Of a stretch of 64,000 nucleotides of DNA, positions 35,371 through 44,924 are shown piece after piece (the first letter of the stretch is position 1; the number at the start of each line of letters is the position of its first letter). Below the pieces are notes generated by a model that was given only the letters and a program-made list of their open reading frames with translations, did no database searches and had not been told where the DNA came from. This DNA comes from an uncultured Acidobacteriia bacterium (GTDB lineage Bacteria; Acidobacteriota; Terriglobia; Bryobacterales; Bryobacteraceae): the NCBI GenBank assembly GCA_903909435.1, contig CAIVVT010000292.1:1-64000 (forward strand), read 5' to 3'. The translations under genes and the position numbers were made by a program.

Positions 35371-36578
35371 GGGCGGTCCTGCGCGGGAGGTTTGGGGCGC
35401 TGCGACGGTTGTGATATCAGTCCCGGTACTTTGGCCGCGGAGGCGGGTTCCGGCGACGGCTTGACGGGAACGGCCTGATTGTCGGGTACGGCTCCCGTGG
35501 CCGGTGCGAGCGCAGGGGGCGCCGCGGCTGGCTGCCGGTTAAAATCGGGGGCTCGATACGGCGTTGTACCAACCTGGAAGTTCTGCGACTCCACTACCCG
35601 CTTGTAGTGGTCCCGAATTCGGTCCGCGTCCGTGCGCATCGCGGACGGCGCTTCACCGGGAGTCGCGGGAGACGCGGGGTCCGTCATTGGGCCATTTTGG
35701 TCCGGCGCGGGCGCATCCAAAATCTGGACATCAGGGTTTGATGGTGTTGCCAGCTCGGGAATCTGGCCGTGCACGGCATCGAGCAGGATCAGAACCTCAG
35801 CAAAATCGCCGTCCAGGGCGATTGGCCGCACCTCGATTTCTTTACCGTCAACGCCGTCCTTGACTGCCCGCGCCTGCCCGACGCGCAGTCCGCGCGGGAA
35901 GATCCTATCTTCGCCGCTGGTGTAAAACCACTCATCCTTATCTACCGGTTGCTCGTTCCGGATCCCGAAGATGTGGCAAGTCCCGCCCTCGCCCTTCAGC
36001 AGGCCGCGAGTCCTGCTTTTTTGGGAGGTCACACCCGCAGCGAAACCCTGGCTGCTTGCCAGCATCATCAGAGAGGCGGTTGGATAGGAAGCGACAACCT
36101 GCCCGACGATCCCTTCCCCTGTGACCACCGCCATGCCGCGCTTTACACCTTCAAGGGATCCGCGGTCAAGAATGAAGACCCCGGACTGGACACCTGGGGC
36201 ACTGCCGATAATGCGCGACGGCAGGCTCTTTGAAGGCAACTGAGAGCGAAACTCAAGTAAAGCCTGCGCCCGGCCGCTCTGCTGCATCTGTTCCTGCAGG
36301 AGTTGGTTCTTAATCTCAAGTTGGGCGGTCTGCCGCCGTAACTGGGCGTTGTCCTGTTCCAATTTGCCGGCCATGAACCAGCGCGCGAAAAAACCGCCCA
36401 GTCCGTCCCGCGTCAGTTCCATACCGCGGGCCATCGGCGTCACGGCAGTCACAGCCCAAACACGCAGCAGCCTGGTCTCGCCGTTGCTCTTGATCTGCCA
36501 GGCCAGCAATATCAACTGCCCGGCCAGAAGAAGCAGCAAGGCGCTCAGGTTCCGGTATCTACTGAACAGCCCATCCAT
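35367..36578 (-). CDS. mreC: Rod shape-determining protein MreC
   Basis: Periplasmic scaffold of the elongasome, anchored by an N-terminal helix (about 11-30, NLSALLLLLAGQLILLAWQ). A coiled coil follows (about 70-105), then the beta-barrel core with RIIGSAPGVQSGVFILDRGSLEGVKRGMAVV and GEGIVGQVVASYPTASLMMLAS. The C-terminal 120 residues are a Pro/Ala-rich disordered tail, longer than in model species. It starts 37 bases after mreB and overlaps mreD. Confidence 0.92.
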   Translation of the reverse strand: MDGLFSRYRNLSALLLLLAGQLILLAWQIKSNGETRLLRVWAVTAVTPMARGMELTRDGLGGFFARWFMAGKLEQDNAQLRRQTAQLEIKNQLLQEQMQQSGRAQALLEFRSQLPSKSLPSRIIGSAPGVQSGVFILDRGSLEGVKRGMAVVTGEGIVGQVVASYPTASLMMLASSQGFAAGVTSQKSRTRGLLKGEGGTCHIFGIRNEQPVDKDEWFYTSGEDRIFPRGLRVGQARAVKDGVDGKEIEVRPIALDGDFAEVLILLDAVHGQIPELATPSNPDVQILDAPAPDQNGPMTDPASPATPGEAPSAMRTDADRIRDHYKRVVESQNFQVGTTPYRAPDFNRQPAAAPPALAPATGAVPDNQAVPVKPSPEPASAAKVPGLISQPSQRPKPPAQDRP

Positions 36579-36615
36579 GAGAAGAAACCGCGCCGGGCGG
36601 GAGCCCCGGGATCGA

Positions 36616-37641
36616 CTATTCGATCGCGATCCTGCACAGCAGTTTGAAGTCGGTTAACATGCGCCCGGTTCCGAGTACAACCGAGGCCAGCGGATCCTCG
36701 GCGATCGAGACCGGCAATCCCGTTTCCTCGCGAATCCGTCGATCCAGGTTCTTCAACAGCGCCCCGCCACCGGTCAGCACGATGCCACGATCACTAATAT
36801 CGGCGCTCAATTCCGGTGGTGTCCGCTCCAGAGCGACCCGGATTGCGTTCATGATGGTCGAGACTGGTTCGGAGAGCGCCTCGCGGATCTCTTCGTCTCC
36901 GATCACGACAGTTCTTGGCACGCCTTCGATCAGATTGCGCCCCTTAACTTCCATCGTGATCGGCTTATCGAGCGGAAACGCGCTGCCGATGGTGATCTTG
37001 ATCATCTCGGCGGTGCGTTCGCCGATCAGCAGGTTATACTTGCGTTTCAAAAACTGCATGATCGCGTCGTCCATCTCGTTTCCGGCGATGCGGACGGAAC
37101 GCGAATAGACGATGCCCGACAAGGAGATCACCGCAACGTCGGTAGTGCCGCCGCCGATGTCCACGATCATATTCCCCGATGGCTCAGTAATCGGCAAACC
37201 CGCGCCGATTGCGGCCACCATCGCTTGCTCGACCAGGTGCACTTCGCTCGCCTTGGCCCGGTAGGCCGAGTCGATAACCGCGCGTTTTTCTACCTGCGTG
37301 ATCTCGCTGGGAACGCCAATCACGATGCGTGGGTGAACCAGCATTTTCCGGCCGTGAGCCTTGTGGATGAAGTAGTTCAGCATCCGCTCGGTCACCTTGA
37401 AATCGGCGATGACCCCATCTTTCATGGGCCGGATGGCGACAATGTTGCCCGGCGTACGGCCGACCATTTCTTTCGCCTCTTTACCCACCGCTTCGACTTC
37501 GCCGTTGTTTTTGTTGATCGCGACAATCGAGGGTTCGTTCACGACGATCCCTTTGCCACGAGCAAAGACGAGCGTGTTGGCGGTGCCCAGGTCGATTGCC
37601 AGGTCAGAGGAGAACAGGCTAAACAAGGAACGGATACTCAT
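36616..37641 (-). CDS. mreB: Rod shape-determining actin homologue MreB
   Basis: Bacterial actin that guides the cell-wall elongation machinery. Actin-family motifs are clear: [26 protein letters not shown] (phosphate 1), [33 protein letters not shown] (phosphate 2) and [18 protein letters not shown] (adenosine). Its 341 residues match the family. It is the first gene of the mreBCD-mrdA-rodA-rng cluster and its promoter should lie in the 313-base region upstream. Confidence 0.95.
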   Translation of the reverse strand: MSIRSLFSLFSSDLAIDLGTANTLVFARGKGIVVNEPSIVAINKNNGEVEAVGKEAKEMVGRTPGNIVAIRPMKDGVIADFKVTERMLNYFIHKAHGRKMLVHPRIVIGVPSEITQVEKRAVIDSAYRAKASEVHLVEQAMVAAIGAGLPITEPSGNMIVDIGGGTTDVAVISLSGIVYSRSVRIAGNEMDDAIMQFLKRKYNLLIGERTAEMIKITIGSAFPLDKPITMEVKGRNLIEGVPRTVVIGDEEIREALSEPVSTIMNAIRVALERTPPELSADISDRGIVLTGGGALLKNLDRRIREETGLPVSIAEDPLASVVLGTGRMLTDFKLLCRIAIE

Positions 37642-37954
37642 CGCGGCTTGTGGAAAACTCCTGCGTACTTGGTGGGAGCTAGCTGGTGGGGCTACTCAGG
37701 CAGAGCGCTTGAGCCAGAAGCTCGAACTCCCTTCGAGGGTAGCATACCCAGACTATGAATAAACCTGCATCTATTCCTAAAGCGTTGATTCTTCATACCC
37801 TTGCCGCAGTAGTTCACAGATGTTACGAGTCTGCAGGACAGCGCTGAGTCGGCCGGCGTCGGGCCCGGCCTGTGGCTGACCTCATACGCCGGGCATGACT
37901 TTGTGACGTCGCCCTGAGGTCCCTGTGAGATGATGGTCGGGGGTTAACGCAACA
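37642..37954. other. Divergent intergenic region upstream of mreB
   Basis: About 310 bases between the divergent mreB and the small zinc protein gene. It should contain the mreB promoter. I see no gene or clear repeat. Confidence 0.5.
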
Positions 37955-38227
37955 GTGGACGAACAACGGTACTACACGGAATCTCAGGCGAAGAAGACCA
38001 TGCGGTTGACCTGCCCGTACTGCCGCGCCACCGACGAGCACGAACTGCGGTGGGTCGTACGCATGAAAAAGGACCGCTTGCCACCCGGTGGCGACGAGCG
38101 GGACCGTGCCAAGTTCCTGAAAGCACAGAGTTATATGGTACTGGTTGACGACAAGGCGCAATGCAAGCAGATGCGCTGCCGCAAGCCTTTCGACATATCC
38201 GGCATCAAAACCATGGCCTTTCTGTAA
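37955..38227 (+). CDS. Small zinc-ribbon-like protein of unknown function
   Basis: A 90-residue soluble protein with LTCPYCRATDEHE near residue 19 and a second Cys pair in CKQMRCRKPFD, together a probable four-Cys zinc site. I do not recognise a family. The start is uncertain: GTG at 37955 gives this length, while ATG at 38000 would start directly at the zinc site. It ends nine bases before the beta-propeller gene, so the two are probably co-transcribed. Confidence 0.55.
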   Translation: MDEQRYYTESQAKKTMRLTCPYCRATDEHELRWVVRMKKDRLPPGGDERDRAKFLKAQSYMVLVDDKAQCKQMRCRKPFDISGIKTMAFL

Positions 38228-38236
38228 GTTGTTGCG

Positions 38237-39373
38237 ATGGCTGAGGCGCAAGTCTGGACTCGACGAGGTTTCCTGGCGGCGGGAGGGCTCCTGGCTGCAG
38301 GCTGCGGTGACAAGCATGCCGAAGGCTACCGGGGATTTGCCTACGTTGCAATCGCTGGCAACCGCACCATTGCCGTCGTTGATCTCCTGTCGTTTTCCCT
38401 CCACGGCAGCATCCCGCTCTCCTGCCAGCCCTCCCTTTTGGTTGCCCACCCGGATCCCGGTAAGGCCGTTGCCTTCGTTGGAGGCAAAACGGAGGACGGC
38501 ACCGCGATACTGGAGCGGGTCGATCTGGTCATCAGGAAGAGTGTAAACCGGGTCATCGCCGGGATGGGGAATCCCGTTGTTCGTAAAGACCACCGTGGAA
38601 TCATCTGGACCTCGGCCGGTGACGCGCGACTGCGTGCCTGGAATGCCGGCAACTTGCGGCCTGTAGCACAGACGAGCCTGGCGGCCCGTGCAATCGATTT
38701 CGATGTTGCGCCGGACAAGCCTCTGGCCTGCGTCTGTCTCGAAGGCGGTCTGGCACAGTTCGTCGATCTCGCGACCGGGAAGGCCTTTGAGCCGGTGAAA
38801 CTCGGTGCGGAGGCTACCGCCGTCCGGTTCCGTTGGGACGGGCGCGTCGCCATGGTGGCCCTGCGCAACGAGTCGCTGCTTTCCGTGCTCGACACAACCT
38901 CGAGAAGCATCATGACGGAACTTCCCTTGGCGTTGCGTCCCGATCATCTCTGTTTTACGGGCGACGGCGGCCAGCTGTTCATAACCGGTGAAGGGCGCGA
39001 TGCGGTTGTAATTGTCTACCCCTATCAGACCGAGGTCGCGCAGACATCCCTGAGTGGCCGCAAACCAGGCCAGATGGCGTGCTCGTCTGCTCCGTCTTAC
39101 TTATTCGTCTCAAACCCAGGGGCTGGTTCGGTGAGCGTCTTCGATATCGAAACGCAGAAGGTTGTTGCCGTCACAGGCGTCGGCGTGCAACCCGGCCCGA
39201 TCGTCGTGACGCCCGACCAGCAATACGCGCTGGTCTTGAACCAGGGTTCGGGCGATCTGGGCGTGATCCGCATCGCGTCGATCAAGGGGGGTCGTGCCCG
39301 CAAAGCACCGCTGTTCACCATGATCCCCGTCGGCGGAGTCCCCGTCGCCGCGCTGGTGCGGAGCGCCGGGTGA
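38237..39373 (+). CDS. YncE-like beta-propeller lipoprotein
   Basis: A 378-residue exported protein. The N-terminus has a twin-arginine-like TRRGFLAAGG followed by the lipobox LAAGC (Cys about 22), so it is probably a lipoprotein. The rest is made of repeated blades with patterns such as TIAVVDLLSFSL, GSVSVFDIETQKVVA and VTPDQQYALVLNQGSGDLGVI, typical of seven-bladed YVTN/YncE-like propellers. No catalytic residues are visible; the role may be binding or scaffolding. It is co-oriented with the small zinc protein gene. Confidence 0.75.
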   Translation: MAEAQVWTRRGFLAAGGLLAAGCGDKHAEGYRGFAYVAIAGNRTIAVVDLLSFSLHGSIPLSCQPSLLVAHPDPGKAVAFVGGKTEDGTAILERVDLVIRKSVNRVIAGMGNPVVRKDHRGIIWTSAGDARLRAWNAGNLRPVAQTSLAARAIDFDVAPDKPLACVCLEGGLAQFVDLATGKAFEPVKLGAEATAVRFRWDGRVAMVALRNESLLSVLDTTSRSIMTELPLALRPDHLCFTGDGGQLFITGEGRDAVVIVYPYQTEVAQTSLSGRKPGQMACSSAPSYLFVSNPGAGSVSVFDIETQKVVAVTGVGVQPGPIVVTPDQQYALVLNQGSGDLGVIRIASIKGGRARKAPLFTMIPVGGVPVAALVRSAG

Positions 39374-39414
39374 ACCGTGCTCCGCACCAGCGGGCATATG
39401 CCTACTATTACCCA

Positions 39415-41316
39415 CTATTCGAGGCTCAACACCGTCAGCGATGAAGGCGCGTCCGCGCTGCGGAACACCCGCTCGGTGGCCTTCTGGAAGTCGGCTGCCT
39501 TGGCCTCGTACGTATGCATGAACTTCTGCGGGTTCAATTCGCACAGCGGGAACCAAGAACTCTGCACCTGCACCATGATGCGGTGGCCACGGCGGAAGGT
39601 GTGGAAGAGGTCGGGCATCGCGAATTCCACCTTATCCAGCTTCCCCGGAACGAACGGTTCCGGCTTCTCGAAGCTCTTGCGGAACTTACCCCTGAAAGGT
39701 TCGCCGCGCAGCAACCGCTGGTAGCCCCCCATGTGCAGATTCCATGGGATGCCGTCGTGGTCCGGATAGTCGCCCGGGTACACGTCGATCAATTTGACGA
39801 TGAAGTCGGAATCTGTGCCCGTTGTGGACACGAATAGAGAAGCCTTCAATGGCCCGGCAATGCGGAAGTCCGCTTCGAGCGGCTCGGTTTCATAGGTCAG
39901 CACATCGGTTCGGGTTGAGGCGAAGCGCTGGTCTTCCACCATGTAGTTGTAGCTCATGCCGGTGGTGATTTCAGGGGTAAACGGTACGGGCTTGTTCGGG
40001 TCGCTCACGTACTCGTCGAACACGTCACCGTTCGCATCGGGCTTCTCAAAACCCAGCTTCCCACTCGAGTGGAAGTACAGCGTCTTGGGTTTGGCTTCCT
40101 TGGGTGGCCAAGCGGGCAACTTGTGCCACTCGTTACGCCCGGTTTCAAAGACGTAGGCTTCTGGAAGCTTGCCCCCCTCACCCTTGGCCTTGAGATGCCA
40201 CAGGAAGAACGGGTATTCGATATTCTCCTGAAAGTACTTCGAAGTCGCGCTGTCGAACTGAACTTCTCCCAGTCGGTCCCCCAGGCCCCTCGACCACCCC
40301 CCGTGCACCCATGGACCTTCGACGATCATCAGGGACGAAGTCGGGCTCTGCTTCTTGGCGGCTGCGTAAACGCCCAGTGGGCCGAAGACATCCTCGGCGT
40401 CGTACCATCCACCGACCGCCATCATGGCCGGCTTGATGTTCTTGAGGAACGGGCGTGGATTGCGCGACTGCCAATATTCGTTGTACACGTCGTGCTCGAT
40501 CAGCTCACGCCAGTATTCGATACGCCCGCGGAAGTACCTTTCATCGGCATTCTGAATCGGTCCGAGCCGGCGGAAGAAATCGTAGCCGTCGGGAGTCTGC
40601 ATTTCCACGTAAATGCCGCCGTTCAATCCATCGGGCTGCTTGGGCTGTCCGAAGCCCCCCAGGAAGTTGAACGCGTGTGGCAGGAATAGCACGCCGTTGT
40701 GGCGGAAATCGTCACCCATGAACCAGTCCGTGACTGGAGCTTGCGGCGACGAGGCCACCATCGCCGGGTGCGCGTCAATCGCGCCCATCGCCGCGTAGAA
40801 CCCAGGGTAGGAAATGCCATAGATTCCGGCTTTCCCGTTGTGGTTCGGGATGTTTTTCACCAGCCAATCCACCGTGTCGTAGGTATCCGATGGCTCGTCG
40901 ATGTCCTTGGACGACTGTTTGTTGGGATTCACCGGCCGGACGTGGACGAAGACGCCCTCGCTCTTACCCTTGCCCCGAACGTCCTGCCGGACGAAAACAA
41001 ACCCCTCCTTCACGAAGAGCTCAGTCTGTCCCGGCCCGAGTTGCGACGGGTAATTGTCGTCACCATACGGTCCAACGGTGTAGGGCGTGCGATTCAACAG
41101 AAATGGGTAAGTTTGAGAAGCATCCTTCGGAGTGAAGACTTGCGTAAACAGGCGGACGCCGTCACGCATCGGGATCAGGAACTCGTGTTTAGTGTAGTGC
41201 TCTTTGATGTACTTCTGCCGCTCGAGTTGGTCGGAACCCGGCTGAGGGCGAGGCTGCGCCAACAATGCACAGAGGCTTAAGGAGGCGGCTAGAAAAGTTC
41301 GCTGCGCGATCTTCAT
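39415..41316 (-). CDS. CocE/NonD (X-Pro dipeptidyl-peptidase S15) family hydrolase, exported
   Basis: A 633-residue serine hydrolase. A signal peptide covers about residues 1-21. The alpha/beta hydrolase core has FVRQDVRGKGKSEG (oxyanion-side strand) and the nucleophile elbow GISYPGF at about 170. The C-terminal third is the jelly-roll domain of the family (after EPLEADFRIAGPLKASLFVS). Members hydrolyse acyl-amino or ester bonds of varied substrates such as glutaryl-7-ACA or cocaine; the natural substrate here is unknown. Monocistronic by appearance. Confidence 0.87.
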   Translation of the reverse strand: MKIAQRTFLAASLSLCALLAQPRPQPGSDQLERQKYIKEHYTKHEFLIPMRDGVRLFTQVFTPKDASQTYPFLLNRTPYTVGPYGDDNYPSQLGPGQTELFVKEGFVFVRQDVRGKGKSEGVFVHVRPVNPNKQSSKDIDEPSDTYDTVDWLVKNIPNHNGKAGIYGISYPGFYAAMGAIDAHPAMVASSPQAPVTDWFMGDDFRHNGVLFLPHAFNFLGGFGQPKQPDGLNGGIYVEMQTPDGYDFFRRLGPIQNADERYFRGRIEYWRELIEHDVYNEYWQSRNPRPFLKNIKPAMMAVGGWYDAEDVFGPLGVYAAAKKQSPTSSLMIVEGPWVHGGWSRGLGDRLGEVQFDSATSKYFQENIEYPFFLWHLKAKGEGGKLPEAYVFETGRNEWHKLPAWPPKEAKPKTLYFHSSGKLGFEKPDANGDVFDEYVSDPNKPVPFTPEITTGMSYNYMVEDQRFASTRTDVLTYETEPLEADFRIAGPLKASLFVSTTGTDSDFIVKLIDVYPGDYPDHDGIPWNLHMGGYQRLLRGEPFRGKFRKSFEKPEPFVPGKLDKVEFAMPDLFHTFRRGHRIMVQVQSSWFPLCELNPQKFMHTYEAKAADFQKATERVFRSADAPSSLTVLSLE

Positions 41317-41375
41317 ATCTGAACATCATAGCCGCGACCGGACGGTAGCGTTCAGTGGTGCAGCGCGCCAACAGT

Positions 41376-41990
41376 TCAAAACCGCATGACCAGCGTTCTG
41401 AACAGTGCCGAACTGCTGGTCAACGTTGCCTGACCTAGCCAGTGCCCGAGACCGGTCGAATAGAACAGGACCATCAAGAGCAAAAAGCCGTAACGCGACA
41501 GTTCGATGTACCAGCGAACAGGGAAACCCGTCGCAAGCAGAACTTTGGAGCCATCGAGGGGCGGCAGCGGGATCAGGTTGAATAACGCAAGATAAATGCT
41601 CAGGTAGACCGCGCGGAACAGAATATCCACGGCATTCGGCAGAAGGTTCGCGAGGACCACGATGCCCCCGGCAAAAACCAGGTTGCTCATCGGTCCCGCC
41701 AACGCGACCAGCGCCATGCCGTACTTGCCTCCGCGTAACTTGCGAGGGTCCGTCATGACTGGCCTGCCCCAGCCGAGGAAACCGCCGCCCATCAAAGATG
41801 TGACCAGCGGAATGATCACGGTGCCGAACCAATCAACATGCGCGAGCGGATTCAGGGTGACGCGTCCGTCACGCCGGGGCGTGTCGTCGCCCAACTTCGT
41901 GGCCACCCAGGCATGCGCGAACTCGTGCGGCGTGGTCAACGTCCAGAAGATGAGAACGTCCAGTAGGGCGTGCGCGAGGTGCTCGTTCAC
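41376..41990 (-). CDS. Site-2-type metalloprotease (M50 family)
   Basis: A small polytopic zinc protease of the M50B group. The zinc motif HEFAH (His22-Glu-Phe-Ala-His26) is in the first helix, followed by NPLAHVDWFG, and the second metal-site motif NLIPLPPLDGSKV near the C-terminus. At 204 residues without PDZ or CBS domains it is a minimal member. Substrate unknown; it lies just past pyrC on the same strand but a hairpin separates them. Confidence 0.85.
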   Translation of the reverse strand: MNEHLAHALLDVLIFWTLTTPHEFAHAWVATKLGDDTPRRDGRVTLNPLAHVDWFGTVIIPLVTSLMGGGFLGWGRPVMTDPRKLRGGKYGMALVALAGPMSNLVFAGGIVVLANLLPNAVDILFRAVYLSIYLALFNLIPLPPLDGSKVLLATGFPVRWYIELSRYGFLLLMVLFYSTGLGHWLGQATLTSSSALFRTLVMRF

Positions 41991-42097
41991 CGGGCAGTCA
42001 ACTCCGGCGCTGGGGCGCTTCTGTGCAAAAGAGGGGAGGGTTTCATGCGGGCAAGTTGGCGGTTGGGGAACTCTTCCACCTTAGCGCATGCGGGGCA

Positions 42098-42117
42098 GGG
42101 CGGCTTTATGGCCGCCC
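42098..42117 (-). terminator. Hairpin after pyrC
   Basis: GGGCGGC and GCCGCCC form a 7-bp stem with a 6-base loop, 10 bases past the pyrC stop on the minus strand. No T-tract follows, so it may be a weak or Rho-assisted terminator. Confidence 0.35.
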
Positions 42118-42126
42118 CACTCGGAG

Positions 42127-43422
42127 CTAGAAGCCGTCGCGCCGCCAAACGACCTGTCCGCCGACGATCGTGGCCACTGGGCCACCCTGGAACGTGTGCT
42201 GGTGAAACGGCGAGTTCTTGCTCTTCGACAAGCTCTTGTTTACGTCGTAGACCCAGGCACGCTGCGGGTCGAGCAGAGTCGCGTCGCCCACGAATCCGAG
42301 CCGCAACGCTCCACGGGCCTGCTCGCCCTTCCAGCCAATCACGCGAGCCGGTTCGGACGTGAACAAGGCGATCAGGCGGGTCAAACTCAGTTTCCCGGTA
42401 TGGACCAGTACTTCGAGCGCAGTGCCTAACGCCGTTTCCAGCCCGATGATGCCGAACGGGCACTTTTCGAACTCCTGCATCTTGTCGTCGCCCGCATGCG
42501 GAGCATGGTCGGTGGCGATACAATCGATGGCGCCATTGACCAGGCCATTCACGACCGCGTCCAGATCCAGATCCGAGCGCAGTGGTGGCTTCATCTTGTA
42601 GTTCGAATCGTAAGCCGGCATCAGGCCGGTATGCAATGCGATGTGGTGCGGCGTGGCTTCAGCCGTGACCGGCAACCCGCGCTGCTTGGCGAATGCCACC
42701 ATGCTCACCGCATGCCGCGTGGAAATATGGGCCACGTGATAGCGCGCGCCAGTCAGTTCCGCCAGTAGGATGTCGCGGGCCACCATGACGTCCTCGGCGG
42801 CGCTCGGGATGCCGGACAAGCCTAGCCGCACGGAATCCAGACCCTCGTGCATATCGCCGTCGCCGCTCAGGTGCAGATCTTCGCAATGGTCGATGACCGG
42901 GATTTCTACTTCGCTCGCAGTCTCCATGGCGCGGCGCATCACACGCGAATTCATTACCGGACGACCATCGTCGCTGATGGCAACTGCGCCCGCCGCTGCC
43001 ATCGAGCTGATGGCAGCAAGTTCTTCCCCTTTGCTGCCTTTCGTGATGGCACCAATCGGGAAGACGTTGACTATGGCATGCCGCCTCGCGCGCTCGATGA
43101 TGTAGCTGGTCACCGTAGCCGAATCGTTCACCGGCATCGTATTCGGCATGCAGCAGATAGTCGTGAAACCTCCCGCCGCAGCCGCGCGCGATCCGCTTTC
43201 GATGGTCTCCGCGTGTTCAAAGCCCGGTTCCCTCAAGTGCACGTGGATGTCAATGAAGCCCGGCGCGACGACCAGCCCCGTAGCGTCCAGCGTCTCCGCT
43301 CCGGAAATGGAAAGGTTCTGTCCAACCGCGGCAATTACGCCGTCTTCAATCAGCACGTCCGCGACGTTGTCGAAACCGGATGACGGGCAGATCACCCGCC
43401 CGTTGCGAATGACGAGTCTCAC
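42127..43422 (-). CDS. pyrC: Dihydroorotase
   Basis: Third step of pyrimidine synthesis: carbamoyl-aspartate to dihydroorotate. The metal-binding start GFIDIHVHLREPG (His-x-His) is near residue 60, with NSRVMRRAMET and later DHAPH (about 305) completing the site. The length, 431 residues, and the pattern fit the class I PyrC/DHOase type. The start was set at the GTG at 43422 that overlaps the pyrB stop (GTGA); the frame stays open 357 bases further but that is inside pyrB and not coding in this frame. Translation is coupled to pyrB. Confidence 0.93.
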   Translation of the reverse strand: MRLVIRNGRVICPSSGFDNVADVLIEDGVIAAVGQNLSISGAETLDATGLVVAPGFIDIHVHLREPGFEHAETIESGSRAAAAGGFTTICCMPNTMPVNDSATVTSYIIERARRHAIVNVFPIGAITKGSKGEELAAISSMAAAGAVAISDDGRPVMNSRVMRRAMETASEVEIPVIDHCEDLHLSGDGDMHEGLDSVRLGLSGIPSAAEDVMVARDILLAELTGARYHVAHISTRHAVSMVAFAKQRGLPVTAEATPHHIALHTGLMPAYDSNYKMKPPLRSDLDLDAVVNGLVNGAIDCIATDHAPHAGDDKMQEFEKCPFGIIGLETALGTALEVLVHTGKLSLTRLIALFTSEPARVIGWKGEQARGALRLGFVGDATLLDPQRAWVYDVNKSLSKSKNSPFHQHTFQGGPVATIVGGQVVWRRDGF

Positions 43423-44330
43423 TGGAGTAATACCCTTTCCAGAACAGCCATGCGAACCGCGATTCCGTTTTCCACCTGATTCAAGATCATCGAGCGCTGC
43501 GAGTCCGCGACTTCCGACGAAATCTCCCGTCCGCGGTTGATCGGGCCGGGGTGCAGCACGATGACGTCGGGTTTGGCCAGGCTCAGGTGCTCGAGCCGCA
43601 GCCCGTAAAACTGGAAATACTCGCTGGCGTCCATAGTCGGCTCGTGGATCCGTTCCAGTTGCACGCGCAGCATCATGATGACGTCCGCTCCGAGTATGGC
43701 CTTGCGGATGTCGTGCTCCAGCCGTACTCCAGGAGCGATCCTGGCCAGTTCTCGCGGTACCAGCGAGGGTGGTCCGCAAAGCACGATGTCCACGCCGAAT
43801 TTCGACAGCAGGAAGATATTCGAGCGGGCCACGCGGCTGTGCGCGATATCCCCGATAATAGCCACGCGCAAGCCCTCCAGCGCGCCTTTGTTATCGAGAA
43901 TCGTGCGCGCGTCCAGCAGCGCCTGGGTCGGGTGCTCGTGCGTGCCGTCTCCGGCGTTGACGATCGGAGTCGTCAGGTGCCGCGCCAGGAAGTGCGGAGC
44001 GCCGGAAGCGCCGTGGCGCATCACAATCGCTTGCGGGCGCATGGCCACCAGAGTGTTGAGCGTATCCACCAGCGACTCACCCTTGGTGACGCTCGAGCCG
44101 GAGGCCGTGATCGACAACATCTCCGCGCCCAGGCGCCTGGCGGCGATCTCGAAACTCGAACGGGTGCGGGTGGAGTTTTCGAAGAAAAGGTTCACTATCA
44201 TCTTTCCCGCGCAACTCGTCAGGCGGGGATAGCTACCGCTCTCCTTCGGTTGAAAGTTACGCGCCCGCTCGAGCAGTTGCTCGATGTCCGGTCGCGGAAA
44301 GTTTTCGATGCCGAGCAATCCGGTTGCCAT
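43419..44330 (-). CDS. pyrB: Aspartate carbamoyltransferase catalytic subunit
   Basis: Second step of pyrimidine synthesis. The carbamoyl-phosphate site FENSTRTRSSFEIAARRLG is at about residues 51-69, the HPTQALLDARTI motif near 135, and HPGPINRG near the C-terminus. Its 303 residues match the family. It begins seven bases after pyrR and overlaps pyrC by four, making a pyrR-pyrB-pyrC operon. No pyrI regulatory subunit is seen. Confidence 0.95.
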   Translation of the reverse strand: MATGLLGIENFPRPDIEQLLERARNFQPKESGSYPRLTSCAGKMIVNLFFENSTRTRSSFEIAARRLGAEMLSITASGSSVTKGESLVDTLNTLVAMRPQAIVMRHGASGAPHFLARHLTTPIVNAGDGTHEHPTQALLDARTILDNKGALEGLRVAIIGDIAHSRVARSNIFLLSKFGVDIVLCGPPSLVPRELARIAPGVRLEHDIRKAILGADVIMMLRVQLERIHEPTMDASEYFQFYGLRLEHLSLAKPDVIVLHPGPINRGREISSEVADSQRSMILNQVENGIAVRMAVLERVLLQ

Positions 44331-44337
44331 GGCGGCT

Positions 44338-44889
44338 TTAGTCCACCTTTTCTACGAGCAGGACCTTCTCCACACCATCGACCTCCTGATATTTCACCTC
44401 AATGATCTCGCGCGAAGAGGTAGGCACTTTGCGCCCCACGTACTGGGCCTCGATTGGCAGTTCGCGATGGCCGCGATCGATCAGTACAAGCAGCTGTACG
44501 CGCGCCGGGCGGCCCAGTTCAAACAGCGCATCCAGCGCGGCGCGAACCGTGCGGCCCGTGTAAAGCACGTCGTCCATGAGCAGCACGTCTTTCCCCACCA
44601 CGGAGAAGTCGATTTGCGTCCCGCTGACCACGGGTCGCGGACCGACAGCCGACAGGTCATCGCGGTAGAGATTGATATCAAGCGTCCCAACCGGGACCTT
44701 GTAGCCTTCGAGCGCTTCGATGTTCTTCGCCAGACGCTGCGCCATGGGCACTCCCCGGCGCTTGATACCGATAAACGCAAGGTTCTGGAGCTCAGGCGTC
44801 TTTTCGAGAACTTCGTGCGCCAGGCGAACCATGGTGCGGTCGATCTCGGAGGCGCTCATCAGTTGTGTTTTTTCTCGGATGGAAGGCAT
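44338..44889 (-). CDS. pyrR: PyrR bifunctional regulator / uracil phosphoribosyltransferase
   Basis: PyrR-type protein that in other bacteria regulates pyr mRNA by attenuation and can form UMP from uracil and PRPP. The PRPP loop VLLMDDVLYTGRTVRAAL is at about residues 98-115 in this frame, preceded by FIGIKRRGVPMAQRL near the N-terminus. The start was placed at the ATG of MPSIREK (44889); an ATG 18 bases upstream is possible. It leads the pyr operon, but I see no attenuator hairpin in the short gap upstream. Confidence 0.9.
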   Translation of the reverse strand: MPSIREKTQLMSASEIDRTMVRLAHEVLEKTPELQNLAFIGIKRRGVPMAQRLAKNIEALEGYKVPVGTLDINLYRDDLSAVGPRPVVSGTQIDFSVVGKDVLLMDDVLYTGRTVRAALDALFELGRPARVQLLVLIDRGHRELPIEAQYVGRKVPTSSREIIEVKYQEVDGVEKVLLVEKVD

Positions 44890-44924
44890 AGCGAGGCTCG
44901 AAATCAATATATCAGGCAGCCCGC

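Noticed and set aside
43423-43779. 119-residue N-terminal extension of dihydroorotase
   Set aside because: It lies wholly inside pyrB in another frame, has a low-complexity, Arg-rich composition, and the GTGA overlap gives a natural start.
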